Assembly (NCBI RefSeq): GCF_021191705.1
Contig: NZ_JAIWPU010000023.1
Coordinates: 1 to 51,950, forward strand
DNA length: 51,950 bases
Reading direction: 5' to 3'
Source: Proluteimonas flavola
Lineage (GTDB): Bacteria; Pseudomonadota; Gammaproteobacteria; Xanthomonadales; Xanthomonadaceae
Position numbers and translations under genes: made by a program. Below, in pieces: positions 17,458 to 25,961 of the stretch (positions within the stretch are counted from its first letter, which is position 1; every line of letters starts with the position of its first letter). The notes beneath the pieces are model-generated. The model worked only from the letters and a program-made list of their open reading frames with translations. It did no database searches and was not told where the DNA came from.

Positions 17458-18209
17458 CGTTCAATTTTCTGGTCGCCCCCGACTGCCCGCCCGAGCGGTT
17501 CTCCGGCTGGTACATGCTCAGCACGTTGCTGCAGAAGCGCTCGGGCTTCGGCATCCACCTGCTGATGCCGGGCGACCGCGCCGAGCAGCAGCGCATGCTC
17601 GGCGAGCAGAAGATCGATCTCGTCTACGCCAATCCGTTCGATGCCGCCGCACTGGTGCGCGAGCACGGCTACCGCGCGTTCGCACGGCCGCTGGGGCAGG
17701 CCGACGAGATGGTCATCGCAGCCGCGGCCGATGCGCCGGCCGCGTGCGTCGAGGATCTGCCCGCGGGCGCGCGGATCGCGCTGACCGACAATGCCGACGT
17801 GCGTTTGATCGGCCTGCGCCTGCTCGAGCCGGCGGACCTGGGCGAAGCCGACCTGCAGTGGCAGCGCGTCGACAGTTACCAGGCCGCGGCACGGCAGGTG
17901 ATCGGCGGCCAGGCCGACGCCGGCTTCTTCCTCGCCGGCGCCTATCACGCGTTCTCGCGGATGACCCGCACGCGGATGAAGGTGCTGGTCGAAAGCGCGC
18001 TGTGCGACATCACCCATGTGCTGCTGGCGCATCCGGACCTGCACGGCGAACTGCCGGCGATCCGCGAGGCCATGCTCGGCGTGCGCGCGTCCACGACCCC
18101 CGGCGATGCCGAAGTGCTGGAAGCGCTCGGCGCGCCGGACGGCTTCGAGCCGATGGCGGACGAGGAGGTCGAGTTCATGATCGATCTGATGGAGACGCTG
18201 CTGGACTGA
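17454..18209 (+). CDS. PhnD-like periplasmic-binding-protein-fold protein, apparently cytoplasmic
   Basis: A 251-residue protein resembling PhnD-type phosphate/phosphonate-binding proteins: YMLSTLLQKRSGFGIHLLMPGD, the hinge-region pattern KIDLVYANPFDAAALVREHGYRAFARP, then SYQAAARQVIGGQADAGFF. The N-terminus (MTFNFLVAPDCPPERF) begins directly with the first strand and has no signal peptide, so it probably stays in the cytoplasm as a ligand sensor and not as a transporter component. No ABC transporter genes lie nearby. ATG overlaps the PAS gene stop; the stop codon shares a base with the next ATG. Confidence 0.75.
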   Translation: MTFNFLVAPDCPPERFSGWYMLSTLLQKRSGFGIHLLMPGDRAEQQRMLGEQKIDLVYANPFDAAALVREHGYRAFARPLGQADEMVIAAAADAPAACVEDLPAGARIALTDNADVRLIGLRLLEPADLGEADLQWQRVDSYQAAARQVIGGQADAGFFLAGAYHAFSRMTRTRMKVLVESALCDITHVLLAHPDLHGELPAIREAMLGVRASTTPGDAEVLEALGAPDGFEPMADEEVEFMIDLMETLLD

Positions 18210-18841
18210 TGACCAGGGACGACGCCCTCGCTGGACGTGCCGCGTTCCGCACGCACACGCGCGCGGTCCTGCGCGCACCGCACGGCGCGCCGCAGCACCT
18301 GGCACGGCTGCAGTCGGCGCTGCAGTTGCCGGGTGCCGAACCGGTGCAGGGTGCGCTCGCCGACCTGTTCGTCGCAGCGCCAGCCGGGGATCCGGCGCTG
18401 CGCCGCAATGCGCTGCAACTGGTGCAGTCCCGGCTCAATCCGTATGTGGCCGACAGCTTCAGCCGGCATGCGGGCAACGCGACGCGGTTGCCGGCGATCA
18501 ACCCGATGGCCACCCGCTGGAGCGTGCTGGCGCAGCCCAGTGCCGGCGTGCCGGCGCGCGTGCGGCGCGCCGGCAGCGACGACTCGCGGCGGCTGGCGGC
18601 CAATGTCGTCGACGCACTCTACGGCGGCGAGGTGATGGAGGCTTCGCGTATCGAGGCCGCGTTCCTCGGGCACTGCGTGTCCTGCCAGGACAAGCTGGCC
18701 TTCATGCTGGCGATGCGCGATCTGCGCCGCGCCGGCATTTCGGTCGACGCGCGCTGGACACGGGTCGCCGAATGGCTGCAGCAGCGCGACGTTTTCGGTG
18801 CGCAGCACGGCGACGAGGCCGTCGCTGGCCTCGTCCTGTGA
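18209..18841 (+). CDS. Uncharacterised protein of the roadblock/PAS cassette
   Basis: A 210-residue protein I do not recognise. It is mainly helical by composition, soluble, and rich in Ala and Arg. A CVSC pair (C156, C159) inside GHCVSCQDKLAFMLAMRDL could bind metal or form a disulfide, which would suit a redox context, but this is speculation. The segment NPYVADSFSRHAGNATRLPAINPMATRW is the least repetitive part and may mark a conserved core. Translation is coupled to the PhnD-like gene by a one-base stop/start overlap (TGATG). Confidence 0.7.
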   Translation: MTRDDALAGRAAFRTHTRAVLRAPHGAPQHLARLQSALQLPGAEPVQGALADLFVAAPAGDPALRRNALQLVQSRLNPYVADSFSRHAGNATRLPAINPMATRWSVLAQPSAGVPARVRRAGSDDSRRLAANVVDALYGGEVMEASRIEAAFLGHCVSCQDKLAFMLAMRDLRRAGISVDARWTRVAEWLQQRDVFGAQHGDEAVAGLVL

Positions 18842-18869
18842 GCCAACCCACGACAGGGATCCAGATGTG

Positions 18870-19484
18870 ATGACCGCACCCGCCGGAACCTGGCTGATGC
18901 CGACGCCGCAGGGCGTCCTCCACGCGTTCGGCGGCAGCGAGCCCGACGCCATGCAGTCGGCGTTGCAGGCGCTGCTCGCGGCCGATCACGCATTGCCGCT
19001 GGACGTGTGGTCGAGCGCAGTCGTCGATGCCGACCTGGTGCTGGCGCAGGCGCGCGAGCGCGGCTGGATGGAACTGATGCGCCGTCCGGTGCCGGGCCCG
19101 GACGTGCGGCTGGACGATTTCGCCCAGCACGTGATCGCGCCGCTGTCGGGAGAGCGCCGCGCAGTGCTCGCCTCCGATGGCGGCTTCCGCCTCGGCCATG
19201 CCGGCATCGGCCAGGACGAAGCCGACACGCTCAGCGTGGCCGCCGCGGATTTCTCGGCATTCGCGCGCCGGCAAGGCGCGCGGGGCTGGAAGGGCGCCGA
19301 GCGCTACGTGTCGTTCTTCAGCGAGCCGACGCTGCTGATGCCCGACTGGTCGTTCGTGCCGTTCTGGGTGGACGGCGCCGGTTACTGGCTGGTGGTCGCC
19401 GGCGAGCCGTTGCTCAACAACCTGGCGATGGTGGAACTGGTCTGGAGCATCCGCCTGGCGTCGAACCGCTTCCAGACCGGCTGA
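18870..19484 (+). CDS. Uncharacterised protein with a possible divergent roadblock-like fold
   Basis: A 204-residue soluble protein, last of the five-gene cassette and 28 bp after the previous stop. Its residues from about 90 on (AVLASDGGFRLGHAGIGQDEADTLSVAAADFSAF...) follow the same order as the roadblock protein at 16593 (ALISVDGLMIASEMPQGMDEDRVGAMSAALLALG): strand, S-x-D-G turn, strand, D/E-rich loop, Ala-rich helix, later strands ending in a hydrophobic C-terminal helix. That similarity is my own reading and is weak; it would make this a second roadblock-type subunit. The N-terminal 85 residues are unassigned. Confidence 0.65.
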   Translation: MTAPAGTWLMPTPQGVLHAFGGSEPDAMQSALQALLAADHALPLDVWSSAVVDADLVLAQARERGWMELMRRPVPGPDVRLDDFAQHVIAPLSGERRAVLASDGGFRLGHAGIGQDEADTLSVAAADFSAFARRQGARGWKGAERYVSFFSEPTLLMPDWSFVPFWVDGAGYWLVVAGEPLLNNLAMVELVWSIRLASNRFQTG

Positions 19485-19514
19485 GAACCTGTTCACGATC
19501 CCGACGCACGTCGC

Positions 19515-19533
19515 GTGGCCGCGTTGCGGCCAC
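19515..19533. terminator. Hairpin between convergent genes
   Basis: GTGGCCGC and GCGGCCAC form a perfect 8-bp stem with a GTT loop in the 187-bp gap between the convergent roadblock cassette and yraN. There is no T-tract on either side, so intrinsic termination is doubtful. A second palindrome, CGCGTAC...GTACGCG, lies near 19583-19600. The gap could be a dispersed intergenic repeat. No gene is seen in it. Confidence 0.35.
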
Positions 19534-19671
19534 CCTGCGGGCCGGGCCTGTGGGCGTGCAGACCCTGCGTCATCGCTCGGTCGCGTACGGACGTACGCGC
19601 GCTCGCGCTTGGCCTGCATGCCCGGACGGACGCATGCGAGTCCGCTGCGCGCCGCATGCGACGCCGGCGGG

Positions 19672-20052
19672 TCAATCGTCCGCGCGGAACGCATCCTCGA
19701 TCCAGCGCAGCGTCGGCGCATCGGCATCGCCGCTCGCGTCGACCACGTCGAAGCGGCAGGGCAGGTCGCGCAGACCGCGTTCGCGGAGCAGGAACTGCTG
19801 CGCCGCCAGGACCAGGCGATGGCGCTTTCCGGCATCGATCGAGGCCGCGCCGCCGCCGAAGGCCGCGGTGCGGCGATGGCGGACTTCGACGAATACGACG
19901 ACGCGCGACCCGCCGCGCGCGTCGAGCATCACCAGATCGAGTTCGCCGCCGCGGAAGCCGACGTTCGCGGCGAGGGGGCGCAGGCCCGCGGCCTGCAGGT
20001 GCGCGGCCGCGGCCCGCTCGACGGCAGCGCCGGTGCGCCGCCGGTCGTTCAA
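19672..20052 (-). CDS. yraN: YraN family (UPF0102) protein
   Basis: A 126-residue member of the YraN/UPF0102 family, a restriction-endonuclease-like fold of unsettled function. The core is intact: [33 protein letters not shown] with the acidic active-site-like Glu/Asp, VFVEVRHRR, and the C-terminal CRFDVV...[13 protein letters not shown] at 20052 overlaps the lpoA stop and gives the usual family length; a GTG at 20094 would add 14 residues inside lpoA. The order lpoA-yraN is the common one in gammaproteobacteria. Confidence 0.9.
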   Translation of the reverse strand: MNDRRRTGAAVERAAAAHLQAAGLRPLAANVGFRGGELDLVMLDARGGSRVVVFVEVRHRRTAAFGGGAASIDAGKRHRLVLAAQQFLLRERGLRDLPCRFDVVDASGDADAPTLRWIEDAFRADD

Positions 20053-21287
20053 CCGCCGGCGTCCGCCTGCGGCACCACGTGGCCGTTGCGCCACGTCGCC
20101 CAGGCGGGCTGGCGCATGACGTTGCCGTCGCCGGCGATGCGCAGCATGCCGGTCGCGCCGCCGATGGCGGAATCGGGCGTACGGGCCAAGTGTTCGAGAT
20201 AGCCGCTCAGCAGCCAGGCGTCGAAGCCGAACGCGAACAGGCGCGCAGCGCCGCCACGTGCGGTCGGCAGGTCGCGCGACACCGTGCTCAGCGGCGGCAG
20301 CGAACGCGCGCTGGCGCCGGTCGACCAGCTTTCGGTCGGGAACACGATGCCGTCGAGGATCTGGTCTTCTTCCGCCTTGCCGGTGCCCTGTGCGAGCAGC
20401 GAACTGCCGACGCGCGGGCGCGTGGCCAGGCCCGCGACCGACAGTTGCGGCGCCAGCACACGTGCCTGGTTGCCGCGGATCGCGAGATATACCGCATCGA
20501 CGCCGGCGCCGCCGGCCAGCGCGTTCTGCAGCGCCGGGGTCTGGTCGACCGGGGTGTCGCCGACGATCGCGAGCGTCGCGACCACGCTGCCGCCGTTCTG
20601 CGCCAGACGTGCGGTCAGCGCATCGACGCTGCGGCGCGCGGCGTCCTCGCCGTTGCTGAGCACCAGCACGTTGCGCGCGTTGCGCTTGAGCAGGTACTGC
20701 GCCGCGGCGTCGCCTTCGTCCTCAGGCGCCAGCGAGAACGCGGCCGCGTTGTCCGGCGCCTGGATGGAGCCGCGGTTGAGCGCGATCACCGGGACCTGCG
20801 CGGGACTGTGGAACAGCGCATCGACTTCCTCGCGGCCGAGCGGGCCGACGACCTGGTCGGCGCCCTCGGCGATCGCGCGGCTGTAGGCGTTCGCGGTGCC
20901 TGCGGCGGTGCCGGCGGTGTCGTAGAACGCGAGTTCGGGGCGCGTGCGGCGCTCGCCGTAATAGCCGGCCAGCAGGCCATCGCGCACTGGCGCTGCGGCG
21001 GTCGCGAGTGCACCGCTCATCGGCAGCAGCACAGCGAGCTTGCGCGGCGGGCGGTAGCCATCGCGTTCGGCGGCGGGGCGGGTGTCGTCGAAGGTCCAGC
21101 GGGCCGGCGCGGCCGGGGTTTCCGACGGCGCGGCGACCGGGCCGGCGCCGGTGGTCTGCACGGTCGCGCAGCTGGCGAGCACCGCGGCCAGCGCGGTGCC
21201 GGCGAGCAGGCGCAGAGCGCGGGGCGGCGCACCGACGGCGCGCGTCGTGCGCGTGCGGGCGTTCGAAGGCTGGGCCGTTGCTGCCAT
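20049..21287 (-). CDS. lpoA: Penicillin-binding protein activator LpoA (short form)
   Basis: Outer-membrane lipoprotein that activates the bifunctional synthase PBP1a from the periplasm. The signal peptide ends in a lipobox, VLASC, with Cys near residue 40. The rest ([74 protein letters not shown]) is the periplasmic-binding-protein-like C-terminal domain. At 412 residues it lacks the large TPR-like N-terminal domain of E. coli LpoA (about 680 residues). It is divergent from rsmI, with 56 bp between the two starts. Confidence 0.9.
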   Translation of the reverse strand: MAATAQPSNARTRTTRAVGAPPRALRLLAGTALAAVLASCATVQTTGAGPVAAPSETPAAPARWTFDDTRPAAERDGYRPPRKLAVLLPMSGALATAAAPVRDGLLAGYYGERRTRPELAFYDTAGTAAGTANAYSRAIAEGADQVVGPLGREEVDALFHSPAQVPVIALNRGSIQAPDNAAAFSLAPEDEGDAAAQYLLKRNARNVLVLSNGEDAARRSVDALTARLAQNGGSVVATLAIVGDTPVDQTPALQNALAGGAGVDAVYLAIRGNQARVLAPQLSVAGLATRPRVGSSLLAQGTGKAEEDQILDGIVFPTESWSTGASARSLPPLSTVSRDLPTARGGAARLFAFGFDAWLLSGYLEHLARTPDSAIGGATGMLRIAGDGNVMRQPAWATWRNGHVVPQADAGG

Positions 21288-21343
21288 GTCGCGGTTCCGC
21301 TGCGGGATAATGGGCGCATTCTAGCGTTCCCGGTGTGCAGACG

Positions 21344-22192
21344 ATGAGCGATCCTTCCCGCGCCCCCGGCGTCTTGCACGTCGTGGCGACGCCCATCGGC
21401 AATCTGGGCGATCTGTCGCCGCGCGCGCAGGCGGTGCTGCGCAGCGTCGATGCCATCTGCGCCGAGGACACCCGGCACACGCGCCAGCTGCTCGGCCATT
21501 TCGGCATCGAGCGTCCGCTGATCGCCCTGCACGAACACAACGAGGACGGTCTGGCCGCGCGCCTGGTCGAGCGGCTGCAGGCCGGCGAATCATTGGCACT
21601 GGTCAGCGATGCGGGCACGCCGCTGGTCAGCGATCCCGGTTTCCGGCTGGTGCGCGCGGCTCGCGAGGCCGGTCTTCGCGTGTCGCCGGTGCCGGGGCCG
21701 AGCGCGCTGATCGCCGCATTGAGCGTCGCCGGCCTGCCGAGCGACCGGTTCGTGTTCGAGGGCTTCCTGCCGGCCAGGGCCGGCGCGCGCCGCGAACGCC
21801 TGCAGGTGCTCGCATCCGAGCCGCGCACGGTGCTGTTCTACGAGTCTTCGCACCGCATCGAGGAGATGCTGGACGATGCCGTGCAGGCCTTCGGCGGTGC
21901 GCGTCCGGCCGTGGTCGCCCGTGAGCTCACCAAGCTCTTCGAGACCGTGCTCGACGGCCCGCTGCAGACCCTGGCCGCGCGCGTCGCAGGCGAGGCCGAC
22001 CAGCGCAAGGGCGAGTTCGTCGTGCTGATCGAAGGTGCGGGCGACGACGTCGATGCACGCCTGGCCGAAGGGCGCCGGGTCTATGCCCTGCTGTCCCGCG
22101 AGATGAAGCCGTCGCTGGCCGCGAAGCTCGCCGCCGACATCACCGGCGCGCCGCGCAAATCGCTGTACGGGCAGGGAACTCCGGACGCCTGA
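21344..22192 (+). CDS. rsmI: 16S rRNA (cytidine(1402)-2'-O)-methyltransferase
   Basis: SAM-dependent enzyme that 2'-O-methylates C1402 in the decoding centre of 16S rRNA; RsmH from this same window adds the N4 methyl to the same base. The 282-residue TP-methylase-fold protein shows HVVATPIGNLGDLSPRA, AEDTRHTRQLLGHFGI, ALVSDAGTPLVSDPGFRLV, PVPGPSALIAALSVAGLP, the family segment FYESSHRIEEML and GEFVVLIEGA. ATG 21344 was preferred over an in-frame GTG at 21335. GGATAATG at 21305-21312 could be the promoter -10. Confidence 0.96.
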   Translation: MSDPSRAPGVLHVVATPIGNLGDLSPRAQAVLRSVDAICAEDTRHTRQLLGHFGIERPLIALHEHNEDGLAARLVERLQAGESLALVSDAGTPLVSDPGFRLVRAAREAGLRVSPVPGPSALIAALSVAGLPSDRFVFEGFLPARAGARRERLQVLASEPRTVLFYESSHRIEEMLDDAVQAFGGARPAVVARELTKLFETVLDGPLQTLAARVAGEADQRKGEFVVLIEGAGDDVDARLAEGRRVYALLSREMKPSLAAKLAADITGAPRKSLYGQGTPDA

Positions 22193-22229
22193 TCGCGTCG
22201 AACGGTGTCCCACGGAAGGAGTTCGCCGC

Positions 22230-23096
22230 ATGCAGTCCCGATCCGCCCGCGGCCTGATGGCCATCGCGCTGTGCGTTGCCATGGCCGGTTGCACCTATTC
22301 GCTGCACGAGTCGCATCTGGTCCGTCCGATGCCGGCGCCGCCGCCCGATCTCGCCGCGCTGACCGCGGCGCACGCCGGCTACACCGCCACCGAATCGCGG
22401 ATCGACACGCCGGACGGCGTCTCGGTCTATCGCATCGACTTCAAGCGCGCCGACGCCCGGGCGACCGTGCTGTATTTCGGCGGCAATGGCTTCCGGACCG
22501 GCCTGCATGCCCGACGCATCCTCGACGCCTACGCCGGCCTGCCGGTGGATCTGGTGCTGGTCGACCATCGCGGCTATGGCGCCAGCACCGGTAGCCCGAC
22601 CATCGACGGCATGCGTGCGGACGCGCTGCAGGTCTACGACCAGGTGCGCGCCGGGACGACGGACCGGCCGCTGATCGTGCATGGCCAGTCGCTGGGCAGT
22701 TTCTTCGCCGGCCATGTGGCCGATGCGCGGCAGCTCGATGGGCTGGTGCTGGAAAGCTCGATGACCACCGCCGAGGACTGGACCCGCGCCATGCGGGCGC
22801 GGGCCGGCTTCTGGACGCGGCTCGCGGTGCGTCGCTTCGACATCGCGCCGGCGTTGCAGAAGGCCGGCAATCTCGAGGTCGCGCGTCGGCTGGACGAACC
22901 GGTGCTCTACGTCGTCGGCGAACTCGATGCCACCACCGCGCCGCGGTTCTCGCAGGCGCTGTTCGATGCGACGCCAGTGCCGGCGGCCGACAGGCAACTG
23001 GTGGTCGTGCCCGGGCGCGGCCACAACGACGCCACGCTGTCGCCGGAGTTCGGCGTCGCCTTCGCTGCGCTGCTGGCGCGGGCGTCCGCCGACTGA
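22230..23096 (+). CDS. Alpha/beta-hydrolase lipoprotein
   Basis: A 288-residue serine hydrolase with a lipoprotein signal peptide (AIALCVAMAGC, Cys near residue 21), so it is probably anchored to a membrane facing the periplasm. The alpha/beta-hydrolase fold is clear: VLYFGGNG, DHRGYGASTG, the nucleophile elbow HGQSLGSFFAG, the acid in VVGELDATT and the catalytic His in PGRGHNDATL. It resembles the BAAT/YfhR-type hydrolases; the substrate is unknown. AAGGAG lies about 10 bp before the ATG. Confidence 0.85.
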   Translation: MQSRSARGLMAIALCVAMAGCTYSLHESHLVRPMPAPPPDLAALTAAHAGYTATESRIDTPDGVSVYRIDFKRADARATVLYFGGNGFRTGLHARRILDAYAGLPVDLVLVDHRGYGASTGSPTIDGMRADALQVYDQVRAGTTDRPLIVHGQSLGSFFAGHVADARQLDGLVLESSMTTAEDWTRAMRARAGFWTRLAVRRFDIAPALQKAGNLEVARRLDEPVLYVVGELDATTAPRFSQALFDATPVPAADRQLVVVPGRGHNDATLSPEFGVAFAALLARASAD

Positions 23097-23144
23097 GCGC
23101 ATGGCGACGGTCGGCGGTGCCGCGGCCGTGCGACAATGCGCGCG

Positions 23145-23598
23145 GCGGAGTCGGCCAGACAGTCGCGTCATCACGGATGCCCGCATCCGGCGGTGCCGAG
23201 GAAAGTCCGGGCTCCACAGGGCAAGGTGCCAGGTAACGCCTGGGCGGCGCGAGCCGACGGAAAGTGCAACAGAAAGATACCGCCGATGGCCCTGTCACCC
23301 CTTTGCCGCCGCTGATCGAAGCGGCGTTCTTCAAGCGCTTGCCGGCGAAGCCGGCCAAGTGGTTCCGGAGACGGCAAAGGGGTGGCAGGGCACAGGCAAG
23401 GGTGAAATGGTGCGGTAAGAGCGCACCGCGAGCCTGGTAACAGGCCGGCACGGCAAACCCCACCTGGAGCAAGACCAAATAGGGACCTCATGACGTTGCC
23501 CGCGTCGGGTCCGGGTAGGTTGCTCGAGCGTACCGGTGACGGTGCGCCTAGAGGAATGACTGTCCACGACAGAACCCGGCTTATCGGCCGGCTCCGCC
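23145..23598 (+). ncRNA. rnpB: RNase P RNA, bacterial class A
   Basis: Catalytic RNA that matures tRNA 5' ends. The universally conserved parts are present: GCGGAGTCGGCCAGACAGTCGC at the 5' end, GAGGAAAGTCCGGGCTCC, CAGGGCAAGGTGCCAGGTAA, GACGGAAAGTGCAACAGAAAG, AAGGGTGAAATGGTGCGGTAAGAGCGCACC, and the 3' portion CAAATAGGGACC...TAGAGGAATGACTGTCCACGACAGAACCCGGCTTA, closed by GGCCGGCTCCGCC pairing with the 5' end. The arm between about 23287 and 23402 (P12 region) is enlarged, with CCCTTTGCCG pairing with CGGCAAAGGG around two further hairpins. Its position before mraZ is conserved in this lineage. Ends are approximate. Written motifs here are split where they exceed short blocks. Confidence 0.96.
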
Positions 23599-24086
23599 AC
23601 CTCCAGGACAACTGAAGCTTTCGGCGCCGGCAGACGGAACTGGTCTGGACGGCTGCCGACGCCGATCCCGCACGGCACCTTCTCCCTCTCCCTTACTTCC
23701 TCCGGGACTGCGTGCCCCGGGAAGAAGAGAACGGGCGTGGAGCAGGTCGTGTCATTCGCCGCGCCCGGGCCCGCCCGACGCACTGCGCGCGTCACCTCTC
23801 CTTTGGAAAAGGGACCGGCTCGACCGGTCGCATCACCTGGGTGTGCGACCTGACCGGTCGAATCCTGTCCGGCGCCCGCAGCACCGACACCAGGGTCGAC
23901 CTCGAAAAGCGCGTGGTACGCCGCAACCGGCCGGGCCCGACCCCCTATCCGCGCAACCCGCCTCGCCATTGCTGCCAGACGATGCCGATGCTGCGCCGCA
24001 GCAAGCGGATTTCGTGAAGCCCATGTGAGGGTTCCGTTCATCCCCGAAATCGTCGAAATCTCAAAATTTGAGACGAAACAGAAGCT
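23599..24086. other. Gene-free spacer between rnpB and the dcw promoter
   Basis: I see no gene in this spacer. Two hairpins stand out. CTTCCTCCGGG and CCCGGGAAGAAG (about 23695-23729) pair imperfectly and could end rnpB transcription, though no T-tract follows. GGTCGCA...TGCGACC at 23826-23850 is a near-perfect palindrome with CACC/GGTG continuing the stem, flanked by GACCGGTCG on both sides. Base composition falls towards AT at the right end as the dcw promoter is approached. Confidence 0.5.
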
Positions 24087-24095
24087 TGTGGATAA
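24087..24095 (-). promoter_or_regulatory. Perfect DnaA box upstream of the dcw cluster
   Basis: TGTGGATAA is the exact complement of the DnaA box TTATCCACA. It sits inside the inverted pair AAGCTT/AAGCTT, 71 bp before the -35 of the dcw promoter. A single box is not an origin, but it could link dcw expression to DnaA. The sequence match is certain; function is inference. Confidence 0.5.
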
Positions 24096-24165
24096 AGCTT
24101 GAACAAGTCTCTGAAGAGTGCTGCAAGTCATTGACCAGACAGGTGAAAAGTTCTCGACAAAGCTG

Positions 24166-24232
24166 TTGACAACCCAAATGGCGGGTCCTAAGGTGGCGAT
24201 TCGTGGGGAAACCGGGAATTTTGTGGTTTTCC
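24166..24232 (+). promoter_or_regulatory. dcw promoter with three putative MraZ boxes
   Basis: TTGACA (24166-24171) and TAAGGT (24189-24194) are separated by 17 bp, a good sigma-70 promoter. Just downstream lie three GTGG/CGGG repeats spaced exactly 10 bp apart (24203 GTGGGGAAAC, 24213 CGGGAATTTT, 24223 GTGGTTTTCC). MraZ is known to bind closely spaced TGGG-type repeats in front of its own gene, so this is probably the autoregulatory operator. The 5' leader to mraZ would be about 80 nt. Confidence 0.65.
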
Positions 24233-24280
24233 GAACGCCAAAGCCCGCTCCAGACGGGCACTCAATGGGCAGGAACGGAC

Positions 24281-24730
24281 GTGTTGCAGGGCGAGACCGC
24301 CATCACCATCGACGACAAGGGCCGACTGGCGATTCCCACCGCCTATCGGGACTTCGTCGCGCGTGAATGCGACAACCGGCTGGTTCTGACCTACAACCCC
24401 TTCGATGCCGGCGGGCTGTACCTCTACCCGTTCAAGGCCTGGGAAGCGCTGCGCGACCAGGTCAATGCGCTGCCGCGCACGCTCGCCCGCAACCGCACCC
24501 TGCAGCTCAAGCTGGTCGGCGCCGCCACCGTGCTCGAGCCCGACGCCAGTGGCCGCATCGGCATTCCGTCCAGCCAGCGCAACACGGTGGGCATCGACCG
24601 CCGCGCGGTGCTGGTGGGCATGGGCGACAAGTTCGAGCTCTGGAGCGAGCAGGCGCATCAGGCGCAGATCCGGCAGGTGCTCACCGACGAGGACATGGCC
24701 GGCGACGATCTCGAGGGATTGCCGTTGTGA
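24281..24730 (+). CDS. mraZ: Transcriptional regulator MraZ
   Basis: DNA-binding AbrB-like protein that represses the division and cell-wall cluster from the promoter in front of it. The 149-residue product has the duplicated MraZ motif: [23 protein letters not shown] with [22 protein letters not shown], then [20 protein letters not shown] at 24281 follows GGCAGGAACGGA and matches the family N-terminus; in-frame starts further upstream would cover the operator. Overlaps rsmH by GTGA. Confidence 0.95.
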   Translation: MLQGETAITIDDKGRLAIPTAYRDFVARECDNRLVLTYNPFDAGGLYLYPFKAWEALRDQVNALPRTLARNRTLQLKLVGAATVLEPDASGRIGIPSSQRNTVGIDRRAVLVGMGDKFELWSEQAHQAQIRQVLTDEDMAGDDLEGLPL

Positions 24731-25695
24731 CCGCGGGTGGTACGGATGCGATGTCCGGCCACCTCCCGGTGTTGTACGCGCAGGTGCTCGACGGCCTGCG
24801 GGTACGCCAGGATGGCCGCTACCTCGACGGCACCTTCGGCCGCGGAGGGCATGCCGGCGGCGTGCTCGGCCAACTGGGCCCGGACGGGCGCCTGCTGGTG
24901 ATGGACAAGGACCCCGACGCGATCGCGGTGGCCGAAGCCCGTTTCGGCAGCGATCCGCGCGTGTCGATCCGCCGTGGCAGCTTCGCCGACTTGGCGACCT
25001 GGGATGCGGCCACCGAAGCGCCGCTCGACGGCCTGCTGTTCGATCTGGGCGTGTCCTCGCCGCAGCTCGACGTCGCCGAGCGCGGTTTCAGCTTCGGCAA
25101 GGACGGCCCGCTGGACATGCGCATGGATCCGGATGCGGACGAAAGCGCGGCCGAGTGGATCGCACGCGCCGACGAGGCCGCGATCGCCGACGTGCTGTGG
25201 ACCTACGGCGAGGAACGCATGAGCCGCCGCATCGCGCGCGCGATCGTCGCGCGTCGCGCCGAGGCGCCGTTCCTGCGCACCGCCGACCTGGCCGCGGTGA
25301 TCGCCGCCAACGTGCCGCGCAGGATCAAGCCGGGCCAGAAGGAAACCCATCCGGCGACGCGTTCGTTCCAGGCGATCCGCATCCACGTCAACCGCGAACT
25401 GGCCGATCTCGAAACCGGTCTCGATGCCGCGCTCGATGCGCTGCGTCCCGGCGGCCGTCTCGCGGTGATCAGCTTCCACTCGCTGGAAGACCGCATTGTC
25501 AAGCGCTTCATCGCCGGTCACGCGAAGGCCCCGGCCGGCAACCGCCGCCTGCCCGAGGCCGCGCCGTTCGTGCCGCGCCTGCGCATCGTCGCCGATGCGA
25601 CCAGGGCCGACGACGCCGAACTGCGCGCCAACCCGCGCGCGCGCAGCGCGGTGCTGCGCGTGGCCGAGAAGCTCGGCGTGGAGGCTGCCGCATGA
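24727..25695 (+). CDS. rsmH: 16S rRNA (cytosine(1402)-N4)-methyltransferase
   Basis: Adds the N4-methyl group to C1402 of 16S rRNA, the same base modified by RsmI. The protein of 322 residues shows [13 protein letters not shown], the SAM-binding [28 protein letters not shown], the substrate region [35 protein letters not shown] and [17 protein letters not shown]. The GTG at 24727 overlaps the mraZ stop; ATG at 24751 is an alternative start that also leaves the domain complete. Confidence 0.96.
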   Translation: MTAGGTDAMSGHLPVLYAQVLDGLRVRQDGRYLDGTFGRGGHAGGVLGQLGPDGRLLVMDKDPDAIAVAEARFGSDPRVSIRRGSFADLATWDAATEAPLDGLLFDLGVSSPQLDVAERGFSFGKDGPLDMRMDPDADESAAEWIARADEAAIADVLWTYGEERMSRRIARAIVARRAEAPFLRTADLAAVIAANVPRRIKPGQKETHPATRSFQAIRIHVNRELADLETGLDAALDALRPGGRLAVISFHSLEDRIVKRFIAGHAKAPAGNRRLPEAAPFVPRLRIVADATRADDAELRANPRARSAVLRVAEKLGVEAAA

Positions 25696-25961
25696 AGCTG
25701 CGCCACGTCCTCGTCGCGCTCCTGCTGGCCGCCAACGTGATCACCGCGATCGGCGTGGTGCACGCGCGCCACGACTATCGCCAGCTCTACATCGACCTGA
25801 CCCGTCTGGAGCGCGCGCGCGACGAACTCGACATCGACTTCGGCCGCCTGCAGCTCGAGCAGGCGACGTGGGCGATGAGCAACCGCGTCGACCAGGTCGC
25901 GCGCGAGCGCCTGGGCATGCGCTTCCCCGAGACGGCCGAGATCGTCGTGGTGCGCCCATGA
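25692..25961 (+). CDS. ftsL: Cell division protein FtsL
   Basis: Small bitopic inner-membrane protein of the FtsQLB complex that activates septal synthesis by FtsWI. The 89-residue product has an N-terminal membrane helix ([20 protein letters not shown]) and a periplasmic coiled coil with leucine heptads ([29 protein letters not shown]) ending in a conserved short tail ([10 protein letters not shown]). It overlaps rsmH and ftsI by four bases each. Confidence 0.93.
   Translation: MKLRHVLVALLLAANVITAIGVVHARHDYRQLYIDLTRLERARDELDIDFGRLQLEQATWAMSNRVDQVARERLGMRFPETAEIVVVRP

Noticed and set aside
23712..24017. Open frames in the rnpB-mraZ spacer
   Set aside because: No ribosome sites, no recognisable protein pattern, composition unlike neighbouring genes.
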